DNA of 64,000 nucleotides. Origin: Streptomyces griseofuscus (GTDB taxonomy: Bacteria > Actinomycetota > Actinomycetes > Streptomycetales > Streptomycetaceae). Shown here in pieces: positions 7,548 through 16,080 of the stretch; position 1 is the stretch's first letter, and each line of letters opens with the position of its first letter. The notes beneath the pieces are model-generated. The model worked only from the letters and a program-made list of their open reading frames with translations. It did no database searches and was not told the origin of the DNA. Both the position numbers and the translations under genes were made by a program. The DNA lies in NCBI RefSeq assembly GCF_014673495.1, contig NZ_CP051006.1, forward strand, positions 1,860,001 to 1,924,000, written 5' to 3'.

Positions 7548-8696
7548 TCAGGCGTCCGCCGCGTACCGCCAGAACTCCCTGATCACCGGTGCCGGCACGG
7601 GACCCGTCGCTGCCACCTGGGTCAGCAGGATGGTGACCGCGCCCGTGGCCGGGATGACGTGCGCCGCTGTGCCCGTGCCGCCGACCCAGCCGTAACGGCC
7701 GGGCGCGTTCCACGGGTTGGTCCGGTCGATGTCGACCGAGCCGCCGAAGCCCCAGCCCTGGCCGTCCAGGAACAGTCGGCCGATGTCGCGCTGCGCCGGA
7801 TTCGTATGGTCGGTGGTCATCATGCGCACGGAGTCGGCCGACAGCACCCGGCGGCCGTCGGCTGCCACCCCGCCGGCCAGCAGCATCCGGCAGAAGGCCA
7901 GCCAGTCGTCGGCGGTCGAGGCCAGCCCGCCATTGCCGAGCGGTAGCGCGGGCAGGCTGCTCCACTCGCCGTCCGGGCCGTCGGCGAGCTCCAGGCTGCC
8001 GTCGTCACCTGGCCTGTAGAAGCTGGTGAACCGGCCCCGCTTGGCGGCCGGCACCTCGAAACCGGTGTCCACCATGCCCAGTGGCTGGAAGATCCGCTCC
8101 GTCAGGAACTCGGGCAGCGGCTGTCCGGTGACCCGCGAGATCAGTACCCCCTGCAGGACGGAGCAGGTGTCGTACAGCCAGGCAGCACCCGGTTGGTACA
8201 GCAGCGGGATGCGGCCGAGCGCCGCCATCCACTCGTCGGCCGGCGGGAAGTTGCTCGGCACCCGGCCGTCCTTTTGCACCGTGAACAACTCCTGCACCGC
8301 CGGCAGTGTGAAGTCGGAGGGAAATCCGTACCCGGCCTGGGAGGCCAGCACGTCGAAGACGGTGATGGGCCGGTCGGCCGGCACCACGTCGTCCACCGGG
8401 CTCGCCGGCGTGCGTACGACCATCGGCTTCCCCAGCTCCGGCAGCCACGTCCAGATCAGGTCGTCCAGTGCGAGCGTGCCCTCCTCCAGAAGGATCAGCA
8501 ATGCGGCGGCGGTGACGGACTTGGTGAGCGAGGCGACCCGGAAGACGGAGTCCCTCGCCATCGGGGCGCCGTCGCCGGCGTCCTGCGCGCCGACGGCCAC
8601 CACCTCGACCTGGTCAACCCGGGCCACGAGGCCCACCGCTCCCGGCAGCGTACCGGCACCGACGTGGGCTTCGAGCAAGTCGTGCAGGCTCGTCAT
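7548..8696 (-). CDS. Serine hydrolase, beta-lactamase/class C (DUF/EstB-like) family
   Basis: A 382-residue penicillin-binding-protein-like serine hydrolase. The SxxK motif appears as VASLTKSVTAAALL, the second motif as LYDTCSVLQG (YxN position is Y-D-T), and a C-terminal GWVGGTGTAA corresponds to the KTG/HxG strand. The start at 8696 (MTSLHD) follows GGAAGG on the minus strand; the open frame extends further upstream but runs antisense through a transposase relic. There is no signal peptide, so it is probably a cytoplasmic esterase or peptidase-like enzyme and not a periplasmic beta-lactamase. Substrate unknown. Confidence 0.85.
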   Translation of the reverse strand: MTSLHDLLEAHVGAGTLPGAVGLVARVDQVEVVAVGAQDAGDGAPMARDSVFRVASLTKSVTAAALLILLEEGTLALDDLIWTWLPELGKPMVVRTPASPVDDVVPADRPITVFDVLASQAGYGFPSDFTLPAVQELFTVQKDGRVPSNFPPADEWMAALGRIPLLYQPGAAWLYDTCSVLQGVLISRVTGQPLPEFLTERIFQPLGMVDTGFEVPAAKRGRFTSFYRPGDDGSLELADGPDGEWSSLPALPLGNGGLASTADDWLAFCRMLLAGGVAADGRRVLSADSVRMMTTDHTNPAQRDIGRLFLDGQGWGFGGSVDIDRTNPWNAPGRYGWVGGTGTAAHVIPATGAVTILLTQVAATGPVPAPVIREFWRYAADA

Positions 8697-8765
8697 GAGG
8701 CCGCCTTCCAGAAGATTGCTGTCGAAAGACAGACTCCCGCACAGGCCGGGAATCATCGGCCTCGG

Positions 8766-8936
8766 CAGGTCTGGTGGCCGGAGCTTTGCCAGGTGGAGGA
8801 CGTGGTGGTGCGCACCCTCGTAGAGGTGCCCGAGCGTGCCACGCACTGGTCGAAACGGGAGCTGGCCAAGCGGGTGGAGATCTCGCCCACGGGCGTGCTG
8901 CGGATGTGGCGGGCGTTCGGGGGACGACCTCACCCG
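8766..8936 (+). pseudogene. IS630-family transposase relic
   Basis: About 57 codons resembling the internal helix-turn-helix part of IS630-type transposases: TLVEVPERATHWSKREL followed by AKRVEISPTGVLRMWRAFG and RPHP. The family pattern is 'ATHWSTRxMAxxxGIS...VxRIWRAFGLKPH'. Neither the DDE domain nor terminal repeats are present. It lies just upstream of, and antisense to, the 5' flank of the serine hydrolase. Confidence 0.65.
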
Positions 8937-9048
8937 ATCGGCCTACACCGCTCCCGCGCCGATGTGCGGCGTACCCCGTTCGGCCGCATGGTGAGGGTGA
9001 CCAGGTTGCCGCCGAGCAGCAGCTGTGATGCTGCAGCAGGGAGGCGTC

Positions 9049-9183
9049 GTGACCGTGATAGCTCTGCTCGTCCCGGTGGTGGTCATCCTCATTCTGTTCG
9101 GGACGTCCGCTCTGGAAGACCTTCTGTTCCCGCCGCCTCGAGCACCTTCACCGGAAGGGCAGACGGCGAGGCCGAATGATTGA
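9049..9183 (+). CDS. Small single-pass membrane protein
   Basis: A 44-codon ORF starting at GTG 9049 (or GTG 9055), preceded by CAGGGAGG. It encodes a short N-terminus, one hydrophobic helix (VIALLVPVVVILILFGTSAL) and an acidic/proline-rich tail containing LEDLLFPPPRAPSPEG. The 'hydrophobic helix, then AL-E-x-LFP' layout recurs in tiny conserved Streptomyces membrane proteins, which is why I think it is real, but no function can be assigned. The good ribosome-binding site and correct codon bias support translation. It sits alone between a transposase relic and a secreted-protein gene. Confidence 0.6.
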   Translation: MTVIALLVPVVVILILFGTSALEDLLFPPPRAPSPEGQTARPND

Positions 9184-9346
9184 CGCTCTCTGCCCTGGAA
9201 GACATGCAAGAACATAGGAGCGCAATTCGCAAAGCGTGTGCCCATCTTCGGCGCGCGGACGCGGCAGTGGGGCCGGACAGGTCGATCCCGGCCCCACTCA
9301 AGTCCGGCTGCGCCACGATCGGCTGCAGACCCGCCTCAGCTCGCCG

Positions 9347-9799
9347 TCAACTGACCTGAACGGTGAGCGGCGACGAGTGGAACGTGCCGGACTTGGTCGC
9401 CACCCGCACTTGCTCGGTGCCCTTCTTGGTGAACGTCCGCTTGATCGTGTAGGTGCCGTTCTTGTTGACGACGGCTGTGGTCTTCAGCGTGGTCCACTTG
9501 CCGTTGTGCCTGTGCTGGAGCACCAGCGTGGAGCCGGCCTTTATGCCTTTGACCCGGCCGGTGAACATGACGGTGTTGCCCACCTTGACGGCCTTGCGGT
9601 TGGCCGAGACGGTGATCGAGCCCATCGCGGTCGGCGTCCGCGACGGCTTCACGCTCGGCATGCCGGTGTGAGTCATGGTGGGCTTGGGGGCCGGGGTCCC
9701 GGTCGCTGCGACGGCTCCGGCCGTACCGGTCGACAGCAGGGCGGCGGACAAAGCACCGGCGGCGAGTGCGCGGGTGTGATGGCTTCGGGTGACGCTCAT
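9347..9799 (-). CDS. Secreted protein with C-terminal Ig-like/Big domain
   Basis: A 150-residue protein. Residues 1 to about 32 form a Sec signal peptide (basic start, hydrophobic AAGALSAALLSTGTAGA, cleavage near AVAA). A Pro/Thr-rich linker (about 33-60) follows, then a beta-rich domain of about 90 residues (ITVSANRKAVKVGNTVMFTG ... KGTYTIKRTF-like strands) typical of bacterial Ig-like/Y_Y_Y-type secreted domains. The ATG at 9799 is preceded by AGGAG, which fixes the start over a longer open frame. It is probably exported and cell-surface-associated or adhesive; no enzymatic motif was seen. Confidence 0.75.
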   Translation of the reverse strand: MSVTRSHHTRALAAGALSAALLSTGTAGAVAATGTPAPKPTMTHTGMPSVKPSRTPTAMGSITVSANRKAVKVGNTVMFTGRVKGIKAGSTLVLQHRHNGKWTTLKTTAVVNKNGTYTIKRTFTKKGTEQVRVATKSGTFHSSPLTVQVS

Positions 9800-10285
9800 G
9801 TGGGTCTCCTGGACTGATCGGAGTTCCCCCCCCGGGAGCGAGTCGGCCATTCGGGACGGCTCGCGCATCCAGGCTGGCCCGAGCACGGCGGACCGGCATG
9901 TCCAAGCGAGTACCAAAGACGTTGAAGAATCCATCACTTCCGACGAAACCGCAGCTGGGGCCAGCAATTTCTCACCGCCCACCGCTAGCTCGCTTTCACC
10001 GTGCATCACTGGAATGGACGAGCGTGGATACGTAGAGCGAGCATTGAGGGATCGCGGGGCTGGTCGGAATCGCCTGTGACCCCGCAGCATGTTCCACGGT
10101 GCGCGCTGCTCCGCACCCGGCAGGCCACCCGTTCGGAGGTTTGCGAGCGCGGGTCAACCGGGTCAGGTTGTCTGGGTTGGTGTCCGGCCGACGGACAAAG
10201 GCCAGCACGGCCCTAGACGAGGAGAAGTCGTGTTCCAGCACAGCATCAGGCGTGAGCGTTGGACCGCTCGGGGGCACCGGGGTAG
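9800..10285. other. Long intergenic region with no supported gene
   Basis: About 490 bp between the secreted-protein gene and the deformylase relic. Open frames here lack Streptomyces-like third-position bias or family resemblance. It probably holds the promoter of the leftward secreted-protein gene; I see no clear element. Confidence 0.4.
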
Positions 10286-10543
10286 CCCGATGAGCAGTAC
10301 GGGGGCTGCCTCAGTTTCTTCGACGTGCGCGACGTCGTCCCTCGTCCGCTGAGAATCACGGTGGAGGCCACCACCCTGTCCGACGAGATCACGACCACGG
10401 TGTACGAGCGCGGCCTCGCCCGCCCCATTCACCATGAGCTCGACCACCTCGACGGGCTGCTGTACACCACGCGGATGCACGACTGAGTCACCCCGATCCC
10501 GGTCGAGGACCGGCAGACGGCCCGCGCCTGGGCCTACGAGTAA
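10286..10543 (+). pseudogene. def: Peptide deformylase, truncated and nonsense-interrupted
   Basis: The C-terminal half of a type I/II peptide deformylase. DEQYGGCLSFFDVRD contains the metal-ligand Cys motif (EGCLS in the family, GGCLS here). LARPIHHELDHLDGLLYTTRM contains the HExDH zinc/iron site. An in-frame TGA at 10484-10486 is followed by the expected C-terminus TPIPVEDRQTARAWAYE, ending at TAA 10541-10543. Upstream, a TAG at 10283 and absence of the GLAAPQ-type motif show the N-terminal half is gone. An in-frame stop plus missing N-terminus makes this a pseudogene; the essential copy must be elsewhere. Confidence 0.85.
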
Positions 10544-10705
10544 GCCACCTCCCCGAGACCGGTCGCCGAAGGGAGCACCGCGGCCGAGTCGGCCACCGAT
10601 ACCCGGGCCGAAGCGTTCACGCCCCCTTGCCAAGCAGGTCCGGTGCTGCTTGCAGTCGGGAGTCTCCGCTCGTCATGGCTCTCACGACGGTGCAGTCTGG
10701 ACTAC

Positions 10706-11839
10706 ATGAACGTCCGGCGGCGCGAGGCCGGGGTGCGCAGGCCCTGGCAGTCGAAGCAGGCGTTGCTGGCGGTGCCGATCGTGCTCATCGTCGTGATCAC
10801 GGCGGTGGACCAGCTCGTACCGGAAGACGTTCACCTCAGCCCGCTACTGGTGGTCGCTCCAGCGATCACCATCGCCTTCGCGGGTCCGTGGCTGACCGCC
10901 CTGGTCGGTTTTCTGACCGTGGTGGCGCAGGCGTACATCGGCTGGCACTTCAACGTGCTGATGACCCGCAACGTCTTGGTACAGATCCTCGCTCTTGCGG
11001 TGATGTCGGCCTTGGCGGTCCTCTTCTGCGTGGTGCGTGAGCGCCACCGCCGTCAGCTGGCGCGGGTGCGGACGGTCGCCGAGGCCACGCAGCACGTACT
11101 GCTGTGGCCGCTGCCCGACCAGCTCGGCAGCGTGCAGGTCGCAGTGCTGTATCTGGCGGCTGAGGACGAAGCCCAGATCGGCGGTGACCTGTATGCCGCC
11201 ACCTCCACCGAGGACGGTGTCAGGATCATGATCGGTGACGTGCGCGGCAAGGGACTCCCAGCCATCGGCGAGGCCGCCCTGCTCATCGGGGCCTTCCGGG
11301 AGGCCGACCATGAGCACGCCGGATTGGCGCAACTGGCCGCCGCACTGGAACGCAGCGTCACCCGGAACCTGGCCAGCCTGGCTCCGGCAGAGGAGAACGA
11401 GGAGCGGTTCGCCACCGCGTTGCTGGTCGAGATCCCTGAGGAGGACGGCATCGCGCGTATCGTGAGCTGCGGACACCCCCCACCGCTGTTGATCAGCGCG
11501 GACGGCGTCACCCTGGTTCCGGTGAACCCCGCTCCCCCCTTGGGAACCGGCTCGCTCGGGCCTGTGATCTACACGGTTGAAACGTTCTCCTTCCAACCCG
11601 GTGACACCCTGCTGCTCTACACCGATGGCGTCATCGAGGCACGGGGCACCGACGGTGGCTTCTACCCCCTCGTCGAGCGGGCTGCGCAGTGGACCGGCTA
11701 CAGCCCCGAGAAGCTGGTGCACTTCCTTCGCTGTGATCTCCTCGCCCACACGGGCGGCTGCCTCGACGACGATGCGGCGGTGATCGCACTGTGCCGCTCT
11801 CGCAGCACACACGGCCAGCACCTGGAGATGCGGAGGTGA
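10706..11839 (+). CDS. Membrane-anchored PP2C-type (SpoIIE/RsbU) serine phosphatase
   Basis: A 377-residue protein. The N-terminus has about three hydrophobic helices (LLAVPIVLIVVITAV; PLLVVAPAITIAFAGPW; ILALAVMSALAVLFCVV), then a PP2C/SpoIIE domain from about residue 120. Metal-site motifs are present: IGGDLYAA, IGDVRGKGL, LLYTDGVIEAR and CLDDDAAVIAL. Such phosphatases dephosphorylate STAS antagonists, so it is a natural partner for the DSSG-type STAS protein at 1686, but that link is inferred. The start at ATG 10706 (MNVRRREAG) is preferred to the upstream in-frame codon because it gives a compact basic leader before the first helix; the ribosome-binding site is weak. Confidence 0.87.
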   Translation: MNVRRREAGVRRPWQSKQALLAVPIVLIVVITAVDQLVPEDVHLSPLLVVAPAITIAFAGPWLTALVGFLTVVAQAYIGWHFNVLMTRNVLVQILALAVMSALAVLFCVVRERHRRQLARVRTVAEATQHVLLWPLPDQLGSVQVAVLYLAAEDEAQIGGDLYAATSTEDGVRIMIGDVRGKGLPAIGEAALLIGAFREADHEHAGLAQLAAALERSVTRNLASLAPAEENEERFATALLVEIPEEDGIARIVSCGHPPPLLISADGVTLVPVNPAPPLGTGSLGPVIYTVETFSFQPGDTLLLYTDGVIEARGTDGGFYPLVERAAQWTGYSPEKLVHFLRCDLLAHTGGCLDDDAAVIALCRSRSTHGQHLEMRR

Positions 11840-12015
11840 AAGAAGGGCAGGAGGCTCGCCGGCCAGCGCCAGGACCGCTGCGGGCACGCGTGTCGAACAT
11901 CACCTCGAAGGGACGTGAGGGTAGTTGGTAGCTTCGACACATCAACTGCGCCAGGACCGCGGCTGGTTCGGGCGGCTTGCGCGTTGTGCCACTGTCGGAC
12001 GAAGATCGACCTTTC

Positions 12016-13416
12016 GTGAGCCAACATTTCGATGTCATTGTTCTAGGAGCGGGCCCGGGCGGTTACACAGCCGCGGTCCGCAGTGCGCAACTCGGCCTGT
12101 CTACCGCAGTGGTGGAAGAGCGGTACTGGGGCGGCGTCTGTCTCAACGTGGGCTGCATCCCCTCCAAGGCACTGCTGCGCAATGCCGAGATGGTGCAGTT
12201 CGTCACGAACGAAGCCAAGGCGTACGGCATCTCCGTGGGCGATGACGTCTCCGCGGACTACGGGGTCGCCCACCAGCGCAGCCGCAAGGTCGCCGACGGC
12301 CGGGTCAAGGGCGTTCACTACCTGATGAAGAAGAACGCCATCACCCAGTTTGAGGGGCGGGGCGCTTTCACTGACGACCACACCCTGACGGTGACCTACG
12401 CGGACGGGCGTACGGATACGGTGACTTTCGGCCATTGCATCATCGCGGCCGGCGCCACTCCACGGCTGCTGCCCGGCACTGCCCTGTCGGATCGCGTGGT
12501 GACCTACGAGAGCCAGATCCTCAGCGAGACGCTGCCGGACAGCATCGTCATCGCCGGCGCCGGCGCCATCGGTGTGGAATTCGCCTACGTGCTGCGCAGC
12601 TACGGCGTGGACGTCACCATCGCTGAGTTCCTGGACCGCATGGTCCCGCTGGAGGACGAGGAGATCTCCAAGGAACTCGCGAAGCACTACCGTAAGCTCG
12701 GCATCGAGGTCCTCACGGGCACCGCCGTGGAGACCATCGACGACTCGGGCCCGCGCGTCCGCGTCACGGTCGCCAAGAACGGCGAGCGCCGGGTCCTGGA
12801 GACCGACAAGGTGCTCCAGGCCATCGGCTTCGCCCCGAACGTCCAGGGCTACGGCCTGGAGCACACGGGTGTCCGCCTCACCGAGCGAGGCGCCATCGAC
12901 GTCGACGGACGCTGTCGCACCAATGTGCCGCACATCTTCGCGATCGGGGACGTCACCGCCAAGCTGATGCTGGCGCACGCCGCCGAGTCCATGGGCGTCG
13001 TGGCCGCAGAAACCATTGCCGACGCGGAGACCATGGAGCTGGACTACACCATGATCCCGCGAGCCACCTACTGCCAACCGCAGGTGGCCAGCTTCGGCTG
13101 GACGGAGGCCCAGGCACGCGAGCGCGGATTCGACGTCCAGGTGGCCAAGTTCCCCTTCACCGCCAACGGCAAGGCCCACGGCCTGGGACATGCCGTGGGT
13201 TTCGTCAAGGTCATCAGCGACGGCAAGCACGGTGAACTGCTCGGCGCCCACCTCATCGGCCCCGAGGTCACCGAACTCCTCCCGGAGCTGACACTCGCCC
13301 AGCAGTGGGACCTAACGGTGCATGAGGTCGCTCGCAACGTTCACGCGCATCCCACGCTCGGCGAGGCGGTCAAGGAGGCAATCCACGGCCTGGCCGGCCA
13401 CATGATCAACATGTAG
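12016..13416 (+). CDS. lpdA: Dihydrolipoyl dehydrogenase (E3)
   Basis: A 466-residue flavoprotein disulfide reductase. It oxidises protein-bound dihydrolipoamide in 2-oxoacid dehydrogenase or glycine-cleavage complexes, passing electrons through FAD to NAD+. The FAD motif [10 protein letters not shown] is at the N-terminus, the redox disulfide [16 protein letters not shown] has Cys near 42 and 47, the NAD motif is [13 protein letters not shown], and the C-terminal [13 protein letters not shown] supplies the catalytic His-Glu pair. The start is the GTG at 12016 (MSQHFDV); an upstream ATG at 11977 adds an atypical leader. It is monocistronic, with a perfect hairpin after the stop. The sequence belongs to the E3 type with [10 protein letters not shown], common in actinobacteria. 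Confidence 0.92.
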   Translation: MSQHFDVIVLGAGPGGYTAAVRSAQLGLSTAVVEERYWGGVCLNVGCIPSKALLRNAEMVQFVTNEAKAYGISVGDDVSADYGVAHQRSRKVADGRVKGVHYLMKKNAITQFEGRGAFTDDHTLTVTYADGRTDTVTFGHCIIAAGATPRLLPGTALSDRVVTYESQILSETLPDSIVIAGAGAIGVEFAYVLRSYGVDVTIAEFLDRMVPLEDEEISKELAKHYRKLGIEVLTGTAVETIDDSGPRVRVTVAKNGERRVLETDKVLQAIGFAPNVQGYGLEHTGVRLTERGAIDVDGRCRTNVPHIFAIGDVTAKLMLAHAAESMGVVAAETIADAETMELDYTMIPRATYCQPQVASFGWTEAQARERGFDVQVAKFPFTANGKAHGLGHAVGFVKVISDGKHGELLGAHLIGPEVTELLPELTLAQQWDLTVHEVARNVHAHPTLGEAVKEAIHGLAGHMINM

Positions 13417-13467
13417 ACAGCAGACGCTTAAGCTCAGGGTGCCTTCGGCCTATGGTCCATTGGCAGA

Positions 13468-13511
13468 CGTGGAGCTGATTACCGCGATGCACCGCGGTAA
13501 TCAGCTCCACG
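13468..13511 (+). terminator. Strong hairpin terminator downstream of lpdA
   Basis: Perfect 19-bp stem (CGTGGAGCTGATTACCGCG and its complement) with a 6-nt loop, about 50 bp after the stop codon. No T run follows. Confidence 0.8.
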
Positions 13512-13733
13512 CGGATTCCTCCTGAAGTGCGGTTACGCTTCCAGTCGGCCACCACTTAGCTGAGGTGTCGATGTCCATAGCGTCAGGCGCGCGTGGGACG
13601 GAGCGTGGGCTGGCAGTAGCCGAACCTGCAGCGTGCCTCCTGACAGGCGACGGCGCCCCTCACTACCTCGCTCGTCTACAACAACACGCCCGCGCACGCC
13701 TTCTGGGCCATTCTCGCCCCGGCGAACGGCCTC

Positions 13734-13842
13734 GCGCCCAGCGACCAGCAGCGCATGGCCGCCCGCATCATCGAGTCCGCCGACACTGAACCCGCCCGCC
13801 TGAGCCTGGTTCTCGGCTCACAGACCCTGGACTCCACGAGAC
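13734..13842 (+). pseudogene. Short-chain dehydrogenase C-terminal relic
   Basis: About 36 codons reading APSDQQRMAARIIESADTEP then ARLSLVLGSQTLDST. The pattern matches the extreme C-terminus of classical SDR oxidoreductases ('..kmAqaIlesvdaepPplRlaLGsqAle..'). No Rossmann motif or YxxxK site remains. The flanks (13512-13733 and 13843-13923) show no gene. Confidence 0.5.
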
Positions 13843-13923
13843 TAGGAAGCGAACGCTCGAGCGTCGGACCTGGGCTGCACCATCCGAAGCTCAGCACAAA
13901 GGAACACCCGACGAAACCGGCTC

Positions 13924-14808
13924 TTACTGGCCCTAACAGAAGTCGTTGATCATGTGACTATCGGCGGGGCTGTTCGTTGGTCTGGTCGTGGGGAAGCGTC
14001 AGTCGCGGGCGTGGGTCGTGTCAGATGAACTGTGGTCGTTGATCGAGCCGTTGCTGCCCGAGCCAGGTCCAAAGCTGGTCTCGGGCCGCCCGCGGGTGCC
14101 GGACCGGCAAGCGCTGTGCGGGATCCTGTTCGTGCTGCACACCGGGATCCAGTGGGAGTACCTGCCCCAGGAGCTGGGCTTCGGTTCGGGCATGACCTGC
14201 TGGCGACGCCTGGCCGCCTGGAACGAGGCAGGCGTGTGGGGCGAACTGCATCTGGTGCTGCTGAGGAAGCTGCGCTCGGCGAAGAAGCTGGACTGGTCCC
14301 GGGCGGTGATCGACTCCTCCCACGTGCGGGCGGCCCGGCGGGGCCCAAAAGCGGTCCCAGCCCGGTCGACGGCACACGACCGGGCAGCAAGCACCACATC
14401 CTCACCGACGGCCAGGGCATCCCGCTCACGGTGTCGCTGACCGGCGGCAACCGCAACGACGTCACCCAACTGCTGCCCTCGCTGGACAAGGTCCCGGCCG
14501 TCGCAGGGCTTGTCGGCCGGCCCACGCCCGACATGCTGTTCGCCGACCGCGGCTACGACCACGACAAGTACCGGCGACTGCTCTGGCAAAGAGGCATCCG
14601 CCCCGTCATCGCCGAACGCGGCGGACAGCACGGCACGGGCCTGGGCACCTTCCGCTGGGTCGTCGAGCGGACCATCTCCTGGCTCCACGGCTTCCGCCGC
14701 CTGCGCATCCGCTGGGAACGACGAGACGACATCCACGAAGCCTTCCTCGGCCTCGCCACCTGCCTCATCACCCACCGACACGTCCAACACCTTTGTTAGG
14801 ACCTCTTA
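13924..14808 (+). mobile_element. IS5-family insertion sequence, copy 3 (TTA target duplication)
   Basis: The element spans about 13927-14805 (879 bp). Ends carry GGCCCTAACA (left) and GGTCCTAACA (right, read inward) as imperfect inverted repeats. TTA at 13924-13926 and 14806-14808 (within a longer shared CTCTTA) is the likely target duplication. The transposase is encoded in two overlapping frames joined by a -1 slippery site. Confidence 0.75.
13988..14799 (+). CDS. IS5-family transposase made by programmed -1 frameshift
   Basis: Frame 0 (from about 13988) encodes the DUF4096-type N-terminal domain (SDELWSLIEPLLPEP ... LGFGSGMTCWRRLAAWNEAG) and the first catalytic Asp in AVIDSSHVRAA. Frame -1 encodes the rest: second Asp in MLFADRGYDHDKYRRLL, Glu in RWVVERTISWLHGFRRLRIRW, ending at 14799. 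The frames overlap at a perfect X-XXY-YYZ heptamer, C-CCA-AAA (14344-14350), with frame 0 codons CCA and AAA. Slipping there gives the family-typical R-R-G-P-K-S-G-P. It is therefore probably functional and not broken. Full length about 270 residues. Confidence 0.82.
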
Positions 14809-15139
14809 TATGCGCGGGCGAGTGCGATCGCGAAGTCGGCGCATTCTGAGAGCGTCACAGAAACACGAACCGCATGCGGCGCCGACCGCATCGTGCGCGC
14901 CAGAGCGGCCGATCTCACGACGAAGTCGGACGGGAGCGCTCCGGTGCGGCTTCGTCGTCGCACGGCTCCGCGTAGCGGTCCCGTGGGCGGACGTCGGCGG
15001 GGCCTCGCCGTATCACTCGCCTATCACCCAGCCATCACCAACTGGGCGGCCTCACTTGGACCAGAAGGACCTGACCTGCGGTTTCATGCCCGCCCTGGAC
15101 TGGCGTGGACGCCCCTGGACGGTCTTTCCAACCTGTGCC
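14806..15139. other. Intergenic debris to the right of IS copy 3
   Basis: About 330 bp without a recognisable gene on either strand; long open frames here are GC artefacts. It separates the IS from a chain of catabolic gene fragments. Confidence 0.4.
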
Positions 15140-15233
15140 AGGTGGTGCCCAGTGAGGGACCCAGGATCAGGACCGGAGCGTCTTCTGGCCCGTCGAGGCG
15201 GTATTGCAGGGTGTTCGGTGGTGTCTCACTCAC
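15140..15233 (-). pseudogene. pcaD: 3-oxoadipate enol-lactonase (PcaD-like) N-terminal fragment
   Basis: A GTG at 15233 begins VSETPPNTLQYRLDG followed by PEDAPVLILGPSLGTTWH, the conserved start of PcaD/PcaL-type enol-lactone hydrolases including the oxyanion-hole segment. After TTWH the sequence diverges abruptly, so only about 31 codons survive. The enzyme belongs to the protocatechuate (beta-ketoadipate) pathway. Confidence 0.6.
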
Positions 15234-15417
15234 GCACCCGACCCTCTCACGTCTCACGACTGCCCCTATGAGGGGGCTGCTGACTGCACTTGTCCGACCA
15301 GGTGGAAGACCTCCGGGCCGCGTAGCGTTTGAGGCGAACTGCCGGCGTCCCGAGGAACGCTCGACGGAGCTGAGGCCGCACAGCGCGGCGAACGACGCCT
15401 CGCTGTCCAGCCGTTCC

Positions 15418-16080
15418 GAGGGCACGCTACTGCCCATCCCGGACGAGCTGCCTTTCGACCAGGCTGCGATCATCCCCGACGCGGTCTCCACGCCGTACGC
15501 CGCGATCGTGGGCACCGGCGCGGTCCGCCCCGCCCAGTCGGTCGGCATCTGGGGCGCGGGCGGCCTCGGCGCCCACGCCGTACGGCTCGCCCGGATGGTC
15601 GGCGCGGCCCCGATCATCGCGATCGACCCGCTGCCGTCGGCCCGCGAGCGAGCCCTCCTCTTCGGCGCGGACGTCGCCCTCGACCCGATCGCCCCGGGCT
15701 TCGCGGAGGCGGTGCGGGAGGCGACCGCCGGGCGCGGCCTCGACGTCGCCTTCGACTTCGCCGGCGTGGGCGCCGCCCGCGCCCAGGCCGCGTCGGTCCT
15801 CGGCCCGTTCGGTTCGCTCGTCCTCGCCGGACTCACCCCGGAGCCGGTCACGATCGCCGACAGCATCGGATTCTGCTTCAACGTCAACCAGGTCCGCGGC
15901 CACTACGGCTCCGAGCCCGAGCACGTGGAGCAGCTCGTCGGCCTGGCCTCGGCCGGACGCATCGCCCTGGCCCCCTCCATCACGGCCCACGTCCCGCTGG
16001 CCGAGGCCGCGGACGCCGTCGCCCGCCTGGAGAAGAAGGTCGGCGACCCGATCCGCCTGATGCTCACCCCCCTGAGCGGG
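15418..16080 (+). pseudogene. Zinc-type alcohol dehydrogenase (MDR) 5'-truncated
   Basis: Homology starts abruptly at [20 protein letters not shown] and continues through the NAD(P) Rossmann fold ([20 protein letters not shown]) to the usual C-terminal [15 protein letters not shown]. The N-terminal catalytic domain with the zinc ligands (about 130 residues) is missing. Instead of stopping at LTP, the frame runs on; one extra C in a six-C run may have hidden an original TGA at 16073. The open frame upstream of 15418 has no family resemblance. It is part of a row of truncated catabolic genes ending in cydA. Confidence 0.75.

Noticed and set aside
13755..13949. Stand-alone 64-codon gene
   Set aside because: Its first part matches only the extreme C-terminus of SDR enzymes; there is no ribosome-binding site, so it is treated as a relic.
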